A stretch of DNA of 64,000 bases from an uncultured Thermodesulfobacterium sp. GTDB lineage: Bacteria; Desulfobacterota; Thermodesulfobacteria; Thermodesulfobacteriales; Thermodesulfobacteriaceae. Location of the stretch: positions 41,880 to 105,879 of the forward strand of contig CALLJG010000006.1 in NCBI GenBank assembly GCA_938091335.1, in the 5' to 3' direction. The notes beneath the pieces were generated by a model. It was not told the origin of the DNA. It saw nothing but the letters and a program-made list of their open reading frames with translations, and made no database searches. Made by a program: the position numbers and the translations under genes. Shown here piece after piece: positions 26,414 through 35,575 of the stretch; position 1 is the first letter of the stretch, and each line of letters starts with the position of its first letter.

Positions 26414-27247
26414 AGATTTTATTATTTCTTCTATTCTTTTCCAAACTTCAGGTTTAAACCCAATTAAAAACATTAAATGAAAAATAGAAGAGTTTCCTTC
26501 TATCCTTATATTTCTTAAATGACACAGAATCCCGAATCTAAGTTCTGACATTTTTACAGGAATTTCAAATTTAGTATAGATTAAGTGTGTATTTTCTGGA
26601 ATTTGAATAATATTTTCTGTTTTTACGCAAATTCCTCCACTACTTATATCTATAATATTCCCTTTGGTATGGAACTTACAAATAATATCTTGAAACTCTC
26701 TATCTATATTATTATTTTCATCGAGAATTATGTCATAAAATTCTAAATTTTTTTGGGAAGAGTCCTCTAAAGAAAAATTAGAATTTCTTATTAAGAAATA
26801 ATTTTTTTGTAAAAAGTTTAAAAATAAATTATAAGGAATGAAAGAAATAAAAACATTAACTAAAGTATTTAATACTAACCGTTTATCATGTCTCGGTTTA
26901 AGAATCTTTAGATTAATTCCTTCTGAAGTAACTTCATCTATTACCGTTTGAAATACGTATTTTACTTTATCATGAGGAATTACAATAAGAATAGTTTCAT
27001 CTTTATTAATTTGTAATGTTTCCGGTATATTTAAAAGAGATAATTTTTCTGAATTTATTACTTTTAAAGAACCTTTTATTAAATCTTGTTTATAAAAAAT
27101 AAGTGCTTGATTTAAAATTTTATTGAGATCTTTTTTAAGAGGAGATGGTAAATAATTTAAAGATGCTAAGGAGATATTTTTACTTAATACAGAAGTTTTT
27201 AATTTAGTAAGAAGATGAACTTTGTCTTCTACTTTTATTTTTTTCAC
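26402..27247 (-). CDS. PilZ-domain protein (c-di-GMP effector candidate)
   Basis: 281 residues. The C-terminal half carries a PilZ domain: RHDKR (RxxxR motif, about 101-105, preceded by KP) and IDISSGGIC (D-x-S-x-x-G motif, about 197-205), which bind cyclic di-GMP. The N-terminal part (about 1-95) resembles the flagellar brake (YcgR-N/PilZN) fold by its position, but I cannot verify this. YcgR-like proteins slow the flagellar motor, and a flagellar operon is in the same window, so motility control is a reasonable guess. The 3' end overlaps mfd by 12 bp; it is 4 bp from pcrA. Confidence 0.72.
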   Translation of the reverse strand: MKKIKVEDKVHLLTKLKTSVLSKNISLASLNYLPSPLKKDLNKILNQALIFYKQDLIKGSLKVINSEKLSLLNIPETLQINKDETILIVIPHDKVKYVFQTVIDEVTSEGINLKILKPRHDKRLVLNTLVNVFISFIPYNLFLNFLQKNYFLIRNSNFSLEDSSQKNLEFYDIILDENNNIDREFQDIICKFHTKGNIIDISSGGICVKTENIIQIPENTHLIYTKFEIPVKMSELRFGILCHLRNIRIEGNSSIFHLMFLIGFKPEVWKRIEEIIKSLIS

Positions 27248-27251
27248 TTTT

Positions 27252-29357
27252 TCAAATTATTAATTTTTCAAGGTTTGTGTATTTTAAATGTAAAAGGGTA
27301 ATTCCTTTTTCTTCGAAAAAGACTTTTATTTTTTCCGAACTTATTATTTCTAAAACTTCCCCTACTCCGAAATGAGGATGTTTTATTATATCTCCTACCT
27401 TAAATTTTTTTCCATTTTCTTCAACTTTAGTCACTGAAACATTAGGTTTATAATATTCAATTAAAGATGGGGGAATTTCTTTTACAAATCTAGATATTTT
27501 AGCTAAGGTTTTTCCTTCACCTGGAATGTAAATAGTCATGGGAACTATCAAAAATAGTTTTTCTCTTGCCCTGGTTACTGCAACATAAAAAAGTCTTCTT
27601 TCTTCTTCAAGTTCTTCTTCATTTTCCAGGGTATAAAAAGAAGGGAATCTTCCCTCTATAAGAGAAAGAATAAAAACAGTATGCCATTCTAATCCTTTAG
27701 CAGAATGAATTGTGGAAAGAGTGAGAACTTCTTCATCTTTAATTGATTTTTCTATATCTGTAATTTCAAGAGGTTCTAAAATTAGATCTGTTAAAAATTC
27801 TTCTAAAGTTAAATATTTTTCAGAAAGTGCTATAAGGCCTTCAATATCTTTTTCTCTTTTAAAATAATCTTCATAATATACTCTTTCAAAAACAGGTTTA
27901 TAAAATTTCCAAATCTTGAAAAGTTTTTCAGAAAGAGAAATTCTTTTTTCCCATAAATCTTTCAAAAGAAAAACCAATTCTTTAAATTCTTTAAAAGGAA
28001 ATTGAAAAATCAATTTTTGTAAAGCATCTTGTATCAAAATTTGGTTTTGTTTTAAATAATTAATAATCTTTTCTGTGCTTTTTGGGCCAATACCTTCTAA
28101 AAGCAAAAGTATTCTATTCCATGCTAAGAAATCTTGAGGATTGGAAATAATTTTTAAAAAGGAAACAAAGTCTTTTATATGGGCATATTCCATAAGTTTT
28201 AAGCCTCCGTATTTCACAAAAGGAACCCCTCTTTTAGTAAGTTCTACCTCAAGATCAAAAGAATGATAGGCAGATCTAAATAACACTGCTATTTGAGAAA
28301 GTTTAATCCCCTTTTCTCTTAATTCTAATATTTTATCTGCAACAAAATGACTTGATTCTGCTTCATCCTTAGCTTGAAATAAAATCGGCTTTTCTCCTTC
28401 TTTTTTTAAAGTAAAAAGAGTTTTAGTATATTTTATTTTTGAATTAGAAATAATGGCATTAGCAACATTTAAAATAGCTTGTGTACTTCTATAATTTTGT
28501 TCCAGTTTAATTATTTTTGTTTCTGGAAAAAGCTTAGGAAATTCAAATATATTTCTATAATTAGCTCCTCTAAAGCTATATATACTTTGTGAATCATCTC
28601 CAACAACCATTACATTTCTATGAAATTCTACCATATATTTTATAATCTCCCCCTGAAGTGTATTAGTGTCTTGATATTCATCTACCATTATAAATTCAAA
28701 CTTTTTCCCTACTTCTTTTCTTACTTGAGGATATTTTTTCAATATTTCCAACCAGTTTAAAAGAAGATCATCATAATCCATTAACTGATGTTCTCTTTTA
28801 TAATTATTGTATTCAAAAAAGAGTTTGTTTATTTCAGTAGAATAATCAAGAAATTGAGGGAATTCTGAAGATAGTATATCTTCTAAGCTTTTTTGTTGAT
28901 TTACAAATTTACTATAAATATTAGCTAAGGTATCTTTCCTTGGGAATCTTCTTTTTTTATCAATCAATCCCAGACTATTTCTAAGAAGATTTATAAGATC
29001 TTCCGAATCACTTCTATCAAGGATAGTAAAATTAGGTTTATACCCTAAAAGATGTCCATAAAATCTTAACATATATTGACAAAGAGAGTGAAAGGTACCA
29101 CCCATAATTTTGTTACAATCCATTTTAAGAAGGGCTCCAGCTCTTTCAATCATTTCTCTACTAGCCTTGCGAGTAAAGGTAAGAAGAAGTATTTTATCAG
29201 GAGAAACACCTTGAGCAACTAAATAAGCCATTCTACAAGTAATAGTTTTCGTCTTGCCTGATCCAGCACCTGCAATAACTAAAAGAGGACCAAAAATAGT
29301 CCTTACAGCTTCAGCTTGAGAAGAATTTAACTCATTTAAAAAATTTAAATTTCTCAT
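27252..29357 (-). CDS. pcrA: UvrD/PcrA-type superfamily 1 DNA helicase
   Basis: ATP-dependent 3'-5' helicase for repair and replication-fork handling. 701 aa. Q-motif and Walker A AGAGSGKTKTITCRMAYL (about 29-46), DEYQDTN (about 226-232), GDDSQSIYSFRGA (about 253-265), EQNYRST (about 286-292), LSTIHSAKGLEWH (about 548-560) and VAVTRAREKL. The tail after about 648 (KVGDIIKHPHFGVGEVLEI) is the Tudor-like module that binds RNA polymerase in PcrA. The ATG at 29357 has no ribosome-binding site but a promoter with TATAAT 9 nt away. It lies next to mfd, a second RNA polymerase-linked repair motor. Confidence 0.93.
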   Translation of the reverse strand: MRNLNFLNELNSSQAEAVRTIFGPLLVIAGAGSGKTKTITCRMAYLVAQGVSPDKILLLTFTRKASREMIERAGALLKMDCNKIMGGTFHSLCQYMLRFYGHLLGYKPNFTILDRSDSEDLINLLRNSLGLIDKKRRFPRKDTLANIYSKFVNQQKSLEDILSSEFPQFLDYSTEINKLFFEYNNYKREHQLMDYDDLLLNWLEILKKYPQVRKEVGKKFEFIMVDEYQDTNTLQGEIIKYMVEFHRNVMVVGDDSQSIYSFRGANYRNIFEFPKLFPETKIIKLEQNYRSTQAILNVANAIISNSKIKYTKTLFTLKKEGEKPILFQAKDEAESSHFVADKILELREKGIKLSQIAVLFRSAYHSFDLEVELTKRGVPFVKYGGLKLMEYAHIKDFVSFLKIISNPQDFLAWNRILLLLEGIGPKSTEKIINYLKQNQILIQDALQKLIFQFPFKEFKELVFLLKDLWEKRISLSEKLFKIWKFYKPVFERVYYEDYFKREKDIEGLIALSEKYLTLEEFLTDLILEPLEITDIEKSIKDEEVLTLSTIHSAKGLEWHTVFILSLIEGRFPSFYTLENEEELEEERRLFYVAVTRAREKLFLIVPMTIYIPGEGKTLAKISRFVKEIPPSLIEYYKPNVSVTKVEENGKKFKVGDIIKHPHFGVGEVLEIISSEKIKVFFEEKGITLLHLKYTNLEKLII

Positions 29358-29366
29358 AATTTTTAA

Positions 29367-29395
29367 ATTATAATCTTTTATTTAGAAATATACAA
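29367..29395 (-). promoter_or_regulatory. Sigma-70-type promoter for near-leaderless pcrA
   Basis: Minus strand TTGTAT (29390-29395), spacer of exactly 17 bp, perfect TATAAT (29367-29372). The pcrA ATG begins 9 nt after the -10, so the transcript would start only 2-3 nt before it. No Shine-Dalgarno sequence exists in that space. Confidence 0.55.
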
Positions 29396-29487
29396 GTAAT
29401 TGTATTTTTTAATAAGAAAATTAAGCCTCTTGAATTAATTAAAGAAAAGTGTTAATTTTAAATTAAATTCCTTAAAAAGGAGAATTA

Positions 29488-30090
29488 ATGGCTGAAGAAA
29501 TAAAAAGCACTTTAGAAATAGCATTAGAGAAGGCAGAAAAATTAGGAAAGGCTTCAAAAGAGGAATTACAATTATTAGAAATAAAAGAATCTGCTCAGAG
29601 ATTGGCTGCCAAATTTTTAAAAAAAGAGATTTCCAATTTTGAAGAAGAATTTCAAAAATTATTAGAAGGAAAAAATTCTCAACAAAAAAAAGTTATTCTT
29701 CAAAGTATTGTAGATATTTTTTTAAAAAATATAATACTTCCTAAAACTGAATATCAACTTAATGATAGCAAAAAGGCTATGGAAGGGTTAAAGATAGTTT
29801 TCAAAAAGATGCCTGAATCTTCAAGATTGACTCAACAGGTAGAAAAACTTTTAAAGGAGTATTATACTCATAAGCAAGCTATTTACAATGAACTTGTGAA
29901 AAAATTCTCTCAAGGGGTAAGTGCTATAGAAGAAGCACTTTCTAATCAGTTAGGAGCTGAAGTAAAAATTAATGTGGAAGATCATCCTCAATTTAAAGAA
30001 GAATGGAATAAAATAAAAGAAAAACTTGATGAAGAATATGCAAGACATTTAGAATATCTAAAAAATCTATATAAAAAGATAGTATATTAA
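29488..30090 (+). CDS. Conserved hypothetical, coiled-coil-rich (IKSTLEIALEKAEKL-type)
   Basis: 200 residues, highly charged (Lys/Glu) and mostly helical, probably coiled coil for much of its length. The start MAEEIKSTLEIALEKAEKL matches a pattern I associate with conserved small deltaproteobacterial proteins (DUF family uncertain). No membrane segment or catalytic motif. A clear AAGGAG lies about 7 bases before the ATG. It is 2 bp from the following orphan gene, and both precede two CorC-like genes, so the four are likely one operon. Function unknown. Confidence 0.75.
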   Translation: MAEEIKSTLEIALEKAEKLGKASKEELQLLEIKESAQRLAAKFLKKEISNFEEEFQKLLEGKNSQQKKVILQSIVDIFLKNIILPKTEYQLNDSKKAMEGLKIVFKKMPESSRLTQQVEKLLKEYYTHKQAIYNELVKKFSQGVSAIEEALSNQLGAEVKINVEDHPQFKEEWNKIKEKLDEEYARHLEYLKNLYKKIVY

Positions 30091-30092
30091 AG

Positions 30093-30950
30093 ATGTCAAG
30101 TCTTCCTTCAAAGGTGCTTCTCTATCCTCAAACTTTTTTATTTCCTGATAAAGTCAAATTAATATTATCTCATATTTCAAGGCTTATTTTTTTAAAATTA
30201 CCTAAAACTGAAGAGATTTTAGAAAAAATGTATAAAGATTTAAATTTTTCTTGGAAAGAAAAAATATCTTTCTTAGAATTTAAAAAAGATTTAAATATAG
30301 ATTGGCATCAAATAGAGAAAGAAGTTAAATCAATAGAAGAATGGGGGTTGAATTTTAGAACACCTGAAAATCTTAAATATTTTAGCCACTTTAGAGAACT
30401 TGTAGAAGATACTTTAGAAGAAATATTTATTAATTTGAAAAAAAAAGAATTAGAGGTTGAACAAATTAACTTTAAAAGATCTCTTATAATTTTGATTTTA
30501 GGAGAAAGATTAGATTATAGTTTATACGAACTTGACAAATCTTTAGAAAGTATGGAACAACGATTAAACCAAATTTTTGAAGAAAGGATAATTGGAGAGG
30601 ATTATACTTTTGAAAGGACAATTGATATAGATTTTGAAGGAATTTCAAAAATTTCTTTTTCTCAAGAAGAACTTTCTAATTTATCATTAAGAATTTTCTC
30701 TTGGAAAATTTTAGGAAATTATCTAGATTGGAGTAAATGGGTAGGGTTAAACAGTTTATTAATTACTGAAAAAGATATAATAGAGAATTGGAAAGAAAAA
30801 TTTTATTTTGAAAAAGAAAAAACATCAATAAAAAAATTAGAAATTTATAATTTTAAAAATTCACTTTTTGATTTATTAGGATTTTCTCCAAGTTTTTCTT
30901 CAAATATTTCTCCTTCTGAAACAAAGGTAATTTTTCTTAATAAAAATTAA
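30093..30950 (+). CDS. Orphan cytoplasmic protein upstream of the CorC pair
   Basis: 285 residues, no recognised domain. Leu/Glu/Lys/Trp-containing helices dominate; no signal or transmembrane stretch. It begins 2 bp after the preceding coiled-coil gene and its stop overlaps the next start (TAATG at 30948-30952), so translation is coupled to the DUF21/CBS protein. Because it always would be made together with these, it may help either the coiled-coil protein or the CNNM-type transporters; nothing in the sequence tests this. Confidence 0.7.
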   Translation: MSSLPSKVLLYPQTFLFPDKVKLILSHISRLIFLKLPKTEEILEKMYKDLNFSWKEKISFLEFKKDLNIDWHQIEKEVKSIEEWGLNFRTPENLKYFSHFRELVEDTLEEIFINLKKKELEVEQINFKRSLIILILGERLDYSLYELDKSLESMEQRLNQIFEERIIGEDYTFERTIDIDFEGISKISFSQEELSNLSLRIFSWKILGNYLDWSKWVGLNSLLITEKDIIENWKEKFYFEKEKTSIKKLEIYNFKNSLFDLLGFSPSFSSNISPSETKVIFLNKN

Positions 30951-32218
30951 TGATTGAATTTTATTTTTTGATTACTCTCTTTTGTATATGTCTTTCTGTA
31001 ATTTTTACTACCAGTGAAACAAGTATTTTTTCTCTTTCTCGAATTGAAAGGATATCTTTACAAAGTTTTGGAATAGCTTCCAAATATTTACAGATGTTAA
31101 AATATCCTGAAGAACTTCTTATTGTATTAATAGTTGGCAATGAAATTGTAGATTTTTTTTCAAGTTTTTATTTATCAAAAGGATTTACCCATTTATTTCA
31201 TGAGAAAGGAAGGCTAATTGCATATATTATTTCTGCATTACTTGGTTTTTGGATAGGAGAATTTTTCCCCAAACTAATAGGTTTCAGATTTAAAACCTCC
31301 TTACTTCCTAAAATTTTATTGATAAACTATATTCTTTTTAAATTCTTTTATCCTTTTAGAAAGCTTTATTCGTTTATTTCTCAAAGATTAGAAAAAGCCT
31401 TTTCGTATAATTCTATTTATTCTTTATCTAATTTTTATAAAATTTCTCCTGTAGAAGAGATAATTCTTTACATGTTAGATGTAGCTTATAAACAAGGAAA
31501 GATAACTGATAAAGAAAGAAAATTTATTAGAGGTTTATTTATTTCAGAGAAGACTCCGGTTTCAGCTATTCTTACTCCTCGTTCCCAAATAGTAGCATTT
31601 GAAGATCAAATAATCACTCTAGAATTTTTAGAAAAATTGAAATACCTTCCATATAATAAATTTCCTGTATATAAAGGAGATCTTGATAATGTTATAGGAA
31701 TTCTTTATACTAAAGACCTTATTAAAGATTTTTCTTACCAAATTTTAAATCAAAAAAAGCTTTCAGATTTTTTAAGAACTGTTTATTTTATTCCTGAAAG
31801 TTTTAAAGTAAGAGATCTTCTTTTTGAGTTTCAAAAAAGACAAACCAAAATTGCTCTTGTAATTGATGAATATGGTATTTTAAAAGGGCTTATCACTTTG
31901 GAAGATGTGCTTGAAGAACTATTTGGAGAAATTTATGAAGAAAAAGAAGATAAAATAAAACCTATAAAAAAAATAGACGAAAAAAGGTGGTTAATTCAAG
32001 GTAAAATGCTTTTAGATGAATTGAAAATTTTTTTAAATATAGAAATCGAAGAAGAATTTAAGGAAATAAAAACTTTAAATGGGTTTCTTTTAACTTTATT
32101 TAGAGGAATACCTAAAGAAGGAGATCGTATAGAATATAAAGACTTTATTTTTACTATAAAAAAAATTAAAAGAAGGAAGATAAGTTTAGTAGAGGTAGAA
32201 AAGAAAGAAAATGATTAA
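30950..32218 (+). CDS. CNNM/CorC-type DUF21-CBS membrane protein, first copy
   Basis: 422 residues: DUF21 membrane domain with an N-terminal start FCICLSVIFTTSETSIFSLSR (the SE-T-x-x-F-S pattern, about 11-31) and about four helices, then two CBS domains (around 200-320, with AILTPRSQIVAFE and LVIDEYG-IGLITLEDVLEELFGEI) and a CorC_HlyC domain at the end (about 340-420). Proteins of this family are magnesium/sodium-related exporters or regulators of membrane stress. Linked to the downstream paralogue with an 8-bp overlap. Confidence 0.88.
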   Translation: MIEFYFLITLFCICLSVIFTTSETSIFSLSRIERISLQSFGIASKYLQMLKYPEELLIVLIVGNEIVDFFSSFYLSKGFTHLFHEKGRLIAYIISALLGFWIGEFFPKLIGFRFKTSLLPKILLINYILFKFFYPFRKLYSFISQRLEKAFSYNSIYSLSNFYKISPVEEIILYMLDVAYKQGKITDKERKFIRGLFISEKTPVSAILTPRSQIVAFEDQIITLEFLEKLKYLPYNKFPVYKGDLDNVIGILYTKDLIKDFSYQILNQKKLSDFLRTVYFIPESFKVRDLLFEFQKRQTKIALVIDEYGILKGLITLEDVLEELFGEIYEEKEDKIKPIKKIDEKRWLIQGKMLLDELKIFLNIEIEEEFKEIKTLNGFLLTLFRGIPKEGDRIEYKDFIFTIKKIKRRKISLVEVEKKEND

Positions 32219-33431
32219 AGCTTTAATATCTTTTTTATTTTTTATTTCTGGTGAAGCTTTTTTTGCATGTAGTGAAATTGTTTTTATTTCAACAGAGAGA
32301 ACACTTTTAGAAAAGCTTATTAAGAAAAGTGTAGGGGCTAAATTTTACATCAAGTTTTGGGAAAATCCAGAACGTCTTTTTACTACCACTCTTTTGGGAG
32401 TTATTTTATGTCTTACAGGTAATGCCATCTTTACTTCTTATTTTTTGATAAAAAGTTTTGGTAAATGGGGCATATTGATTTCTTCTACTTTTTTACCTAT
32501 TTTTATAGTTATTTTTGGTCAAATACTTCCTAAAATTATAGGTAAAAAATTTTCTTATCCTTTAGTTTTTTATTTAATGCCCCCTCTTTATTTGATATCT
32601 ATTTTATTTCTACCTATAGTGTTTTTAAATACTAATTTAGCTAAAAGAATACTTAAAACAAAAGAGGAAACTAATCCTTTTTTCTTGACCAAATTTAGAG
32701 AGATATTTTTAACTTTCATTCGATATGAAGAAGAAATAGATTTTAAAGAGAAAGAATTAATGCATAAAATTGCTGAGTTTGCAAATAAAAAGGTTTCTCA
32801 AGTTATGATTCCCCTAATTCAGGTAAAGGCATTACCTATAAATGCCACAGTTAAAGACGCTTTAGAATTTAGTAAAAAATATAGTTTTTCTTATATACCT
32901 CTTTATGAAGAAAATTTAAACAATATAAAAAGTATAATAAAAGTCCAACATTTAATTGGAAAAGCTCTGATTGATGAAAAAAAACCTCTTTTAGAATTTG
33001 CTTTGAAACCTTTTTTTGTACCAGAAGTTGCTTTGGCTCACGAGGTTCTTTCTACATTGCAAGAAAATGGAATCGGAATAGCCATAGTAGTTGATGAATA
33101 TGGGGCTACTACAGGAATTATAACTATAGAAGATTTGGTAGAAGAGGTGTTAGGGGAATTTAAGGATGCATTAGATTATTATGTTCCTGAATATAAAAAA
33201 ATTAATGAAAATTTATATATATGTAAAGGTTATATAGAGATAGAAAAACTTCATAACCTGGGAATATATGTTCCCTTGGGAGAATATGAGACCCTTAATG
33301 GATTTATTTATTCTCTTACAGGAAGAATTCCCCAGCAAGGAGAAATAATTAATTATAAAAATTTAGAAATAAAAATAATTAAAGCTACTCCACAAAAAAT
33401 AGAAGAAGTAATGATAAAGATTAAAAAATAA
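32211..33431 (+). CDS. CNNM/CorC-type DUF21-CBS membrane protein, second copy
   Basis: 406 residues with the same order: DUF21 helices (about 1-135, including GEAFFACSEIVFISTERTLLEK), CBS pair (about 195-325, with VMIPLIQVKALP and IVVDEYGATTGIITIEDLVEEVLGEF) and CorC_HlyC (about 330-405). It overlaps the first copy by 8 bp, so this is a tandem pair. Sequences differ clearly, so it is an old duplication rather than a recent one, and the two could form a heterodimer. The last 11 bp overlap the opposite lipoprotein gene. Confidence 0.88.
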   Translation: MIKALISFLFFISGEAFFACSEIVFISTERTLLEKLIKKSVGAKFYIKFWENPERLFTTTLLGVILCLTGNAIFTSYFLIKSFGKWGILISSTFLPIFIVIFGQILPKIIGKKFSYPLVFYLMPPLYLISILFLPIVFLNTNLAKRILKTKEETNPFFLTKFREIFLTFIRYEEEIDFKEKELMHKIAEFANKKVSQVMIPLIQVKALPINATVKDALEFSKKYSFSYIPLYEENLNNIKSIIKVQHLIGKALIDEKKPLLEFALKPFFVPEVALAHEVLSTLQENGIGIAIVVDEYGATTGIITIEDLVEEVLGEFKDALDYYVPEYKKINENLYICKGYIEIEKLHNLGIYVPLGEYETLNGFIYSLTGRIPQQGEIINYKNLEIKIIKATPQKIEEVMIKIKK

Positions 33432-34026
33432 TTTTTATTTGGGGTAATGTTTCATTGAAAAAATTTTCTTTTATCAGAGGGCTAAAACTCTCAGATAAAT
33501 GGATGGTTTTAAATCTCCACTTAAGAATTAAAATATCAGAAATTATGGTTCCTTCTTTATTAAATTGGGAAAAAGAATATTTAAAAATGGTTTTTAAAAA
33601 GTAGAAAGTCTTTTCAGGTTCTTTTAGTCCTAAAAAATAAAAGGGAATATTTTGTAAATCTGGATTTGGATTTAATAAAACTAAATAATGTTTTTTATTA
33701 TAAAAGTCAAAAATTTCTATAGTTTCAGGAGATGAAGAAATCCATTTTCCATAGCCTAATGTGGTACTTAAGGGGGATTTTAATTTTAAAAAAAGAAAGT
33801 CCTTACTTGTTTGGAAATCGCCATAGCCATTAATAGCTCTGGTTTCATTATTAGAAAAATATATAATTTCCCACCAAATGCTACCTTCAAAAATTTCTTT
33901 AATTTCTTGAGGAAATTCTTCTAAACTTACAGTTTTTTTATATGCACATCCTGAAAAAATAAGTAATAATATTAAAAGAAAAATAATTTTATTTGAAAAT
34001 GGAGCAAGCCTGAAATTTCTTTTCAA
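33421..34026 (-). CDS. LolB-like predicted lipoprotein
   Basis: 201 residues. The N-terminus has a positive stretch, a hydrophobic core and a lipobox, FSGC (about residues 23-26), so Cys26 is likely lipidated and the protein exported. The body is beta-rich, with elements such as GYGDF and LKSPLSTTLGYGK reminiscent of the LolB/LolA-like outer-membrane lipoprotein-carrier fold; that fold call is a weak inference. The start is TTG at 34026, inside the TPR gene (38-bp overlap), with no better candidate. Convergent with the CorC gene (11-bp overlap). Confidence 0.65.
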   Translation of the reverse strand: MKRNFRLAPFSNKIIFLLILLLIFSGCAYKKTVSLEEFPQEIKEIFEGSIWWEIIYFSNNETRAINGYGDFQTSKDFLFLKLKSPLSTTLGYGKWISSSPETIEIFDFYNKKHYLVLLNPNPDLQNIPFYFLGLKEPEKTFYFLKTIFKYSFSQFNKEGTIISDILILKWRFKTIHLSESFSPLIKENFFNETLPQIKIIF

Positions 34027-35575
34027 TTCTTTCTCTATCCTTTTTATGAATAGCTGATTTTAAAGCCTTTTCATATAAAATACAAGCTTTTTCCTTTTCT
34101 CCTTTTGTTTGATATACATCTGCAAGATGTTCAATTATTATAGCTTCATCTTCAGAAAGTTTGTTGTAAGCTTTTTCTAAATATTGAATAGCTAACTCGA
34201 TTTCTCCTTTTTTAAAATAAAGCCAACCAACACTATCAAGAATATAAGGATCCATTGGACGTAGTTGAAGTGCCTTAAGTAAAAATTTTTCAGCTTTATC
34301 AAGGTTTTGGTTAAGTTCTACATAACTGTAACCAATAAAATTTAATACAAAAGGATCTTCAGAATATGTCTTTAAAAGAGGTTCAACTAATTCCAAAACC
34401 TTAGAATAATTTTCTAAACAGGCATAATTGGAGGCTAAAGTGAGAATCATATCAAGGTCTTCAGAATAAGCTTTAACTCCTTCTTTTGCAAATTCTACTC
34501 CTTTTTCACAAAAATCCAGAAGTTCAGAACAGTTAGCTAAAAAAATATAGTAGTTTTTATTCTTTGGATAGGTTTTAGCATATTCCTCTATATATCTTAA
34601 AGCTTCATCTGTTCCCTTTTTTCTCAAAATCTCAATAATTCTTTTTCCTGCTTCATAATACCATTCTTTGTCTTGCAAAAGAGTTTCGTATATTTTAATA
34701 GCTTCATCAAATTTTTCTTGTTTTTCTAAGGAATACCCTAAAAAATATAGAAGCTCTGGATTAGATTTTCCTTTTTCTAAATATTCTTTTAAAAATTTTT
34801 CTGATTTTTCCCAATCAGATTTCTCAATGTAAAAACTTAAAAGAATTTTCAAAAAATCTTCATCTTCTGGATATTTAGCAAGGTAAGATTTTAATATATT
34901 TTCAATTTCCTGAATATCTGAAATTTCATCTAAGAATTTTAGAGTTTCTATCAGAATGAGTTTGTTATCCATTGAAAAATTTATTGCCTTTAAGTAAGCT
35001 TCTTTTGCTTCATTTATCTTTTTTTGTTCTTTTAAAATGCGAGCTTTAAAAAGCCAAGCTAAGTAGTTTGTTTCATCAATATTTAGGAGTTTGTCAAGAC
35101 TATTTAGAGCAGATTCCCAGTCTCTTTGTTCAAGATATATATTTATCAAAAGACCAAGAATGATTTCATCCTTCGGAGAAAATTTAATGTAATTTTCAAG
35201 CATTGAAGCAGCTTTTAAGGGTTTATTTTGTAAAATATAAATTTTAGCTAAAAAAAGTGAAATATCTTTATCATTGGGATTATCTTTATAAAGAATTTGT
35301 GCTAATTTTTCAGCCTCATCTAGCTTTTGATTTTCTAAATAAATAAGAATCAATGTTTTTTTAAGATAAAGACTTTTTTTATCATGTTTAATAGCCTCTT
35401 TAATGTATTTCTCCGCTAATTCTGGGTTTTTTTCAACCATAGATAATAAATAGTAATAGTAAGCTTTTGTTTTATCTTCTGATGAAGAAGTAAAGGGTAA
35501 AAAAATAAAATAAAAAAGAAGTAAGGTGAAACCACTAATCTTTATAAGGTAAGGCAAGTGGATAGTAATAAGCAT
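33989..35575 (-). CDS. Exported TPR-repeat protein
   Basis: About 528 residues: an N-terminal hydrophobic segment (about 10-28, LPYLIKISGFTLLLFYF), likely a signal anchor, followed by about twelve tetratricopeptide repeats (34-residue pattern with A8, G/A20, P32-like positions; clear around EEAIKIYETLL, LDKAEKFLLKALQLRPMDPYILDSVGWLYFKKGEIELAIQYLEKA and so on). TPR arrays bind partner proteins in envelope or secretion complexes. ATG at 35575 is preferred over the TTG at 35593 because AGAGG lies 7 nt upstream. It overlaps rpoH by 41 bp and the lipoprotein by 38 bp, so the three are coupled. Confidence 0.82.
   Translation of the reverse strand: MLITIHLPYLIKISGFTLLLFYFIFLPFTSSSEDKTKAYYYYLLSMVEKNPELAEKYIKEAIKHDKKSLYLKKTLILIYLENQKLDEAEKLAQILYKDNPNDKDISLFLAKIYILQNKPLKAASMLENYIKFSPKDEIILGLLINIYLEQRDWESALNSLDKLLNIDETNYLAWLFKARILKEQKKINEAKEAYLKAINFSMDNKLILIETLKFLDEISDIQEIENILKSYLAKYPEDEDFLKILLSFYIEKSDWEKSEKFLKEYLEKGKSNPELLYFLGYSLEKQEKFDEAIKIYETLLQDKEWYYEAGKRIIEILRKKGTDEALRYIEEYAKTYPKNKNYYIFLANCSELLDFCEKGVEFAKEGVKAYSEDLDMILTLASNYACLENYSKVLELVEPLLKTYSEDPFVLNFIGYSYVELNQNLDKAEKFLLKALQLRPMDPYILDSVGWLYFKKGEIELAIQYLEKAYNKLSEDEAIIIEHLADVYQTKGEKEKACILYEKALKSAIHKKDRERIEKKFQACSIFK

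Noticed and set aside
30950..33431. Recent gene duplication giving two identical CorC genes
   Set aside because: The two proteins share only domain order and scattered motifs; nucleotide identity is low.
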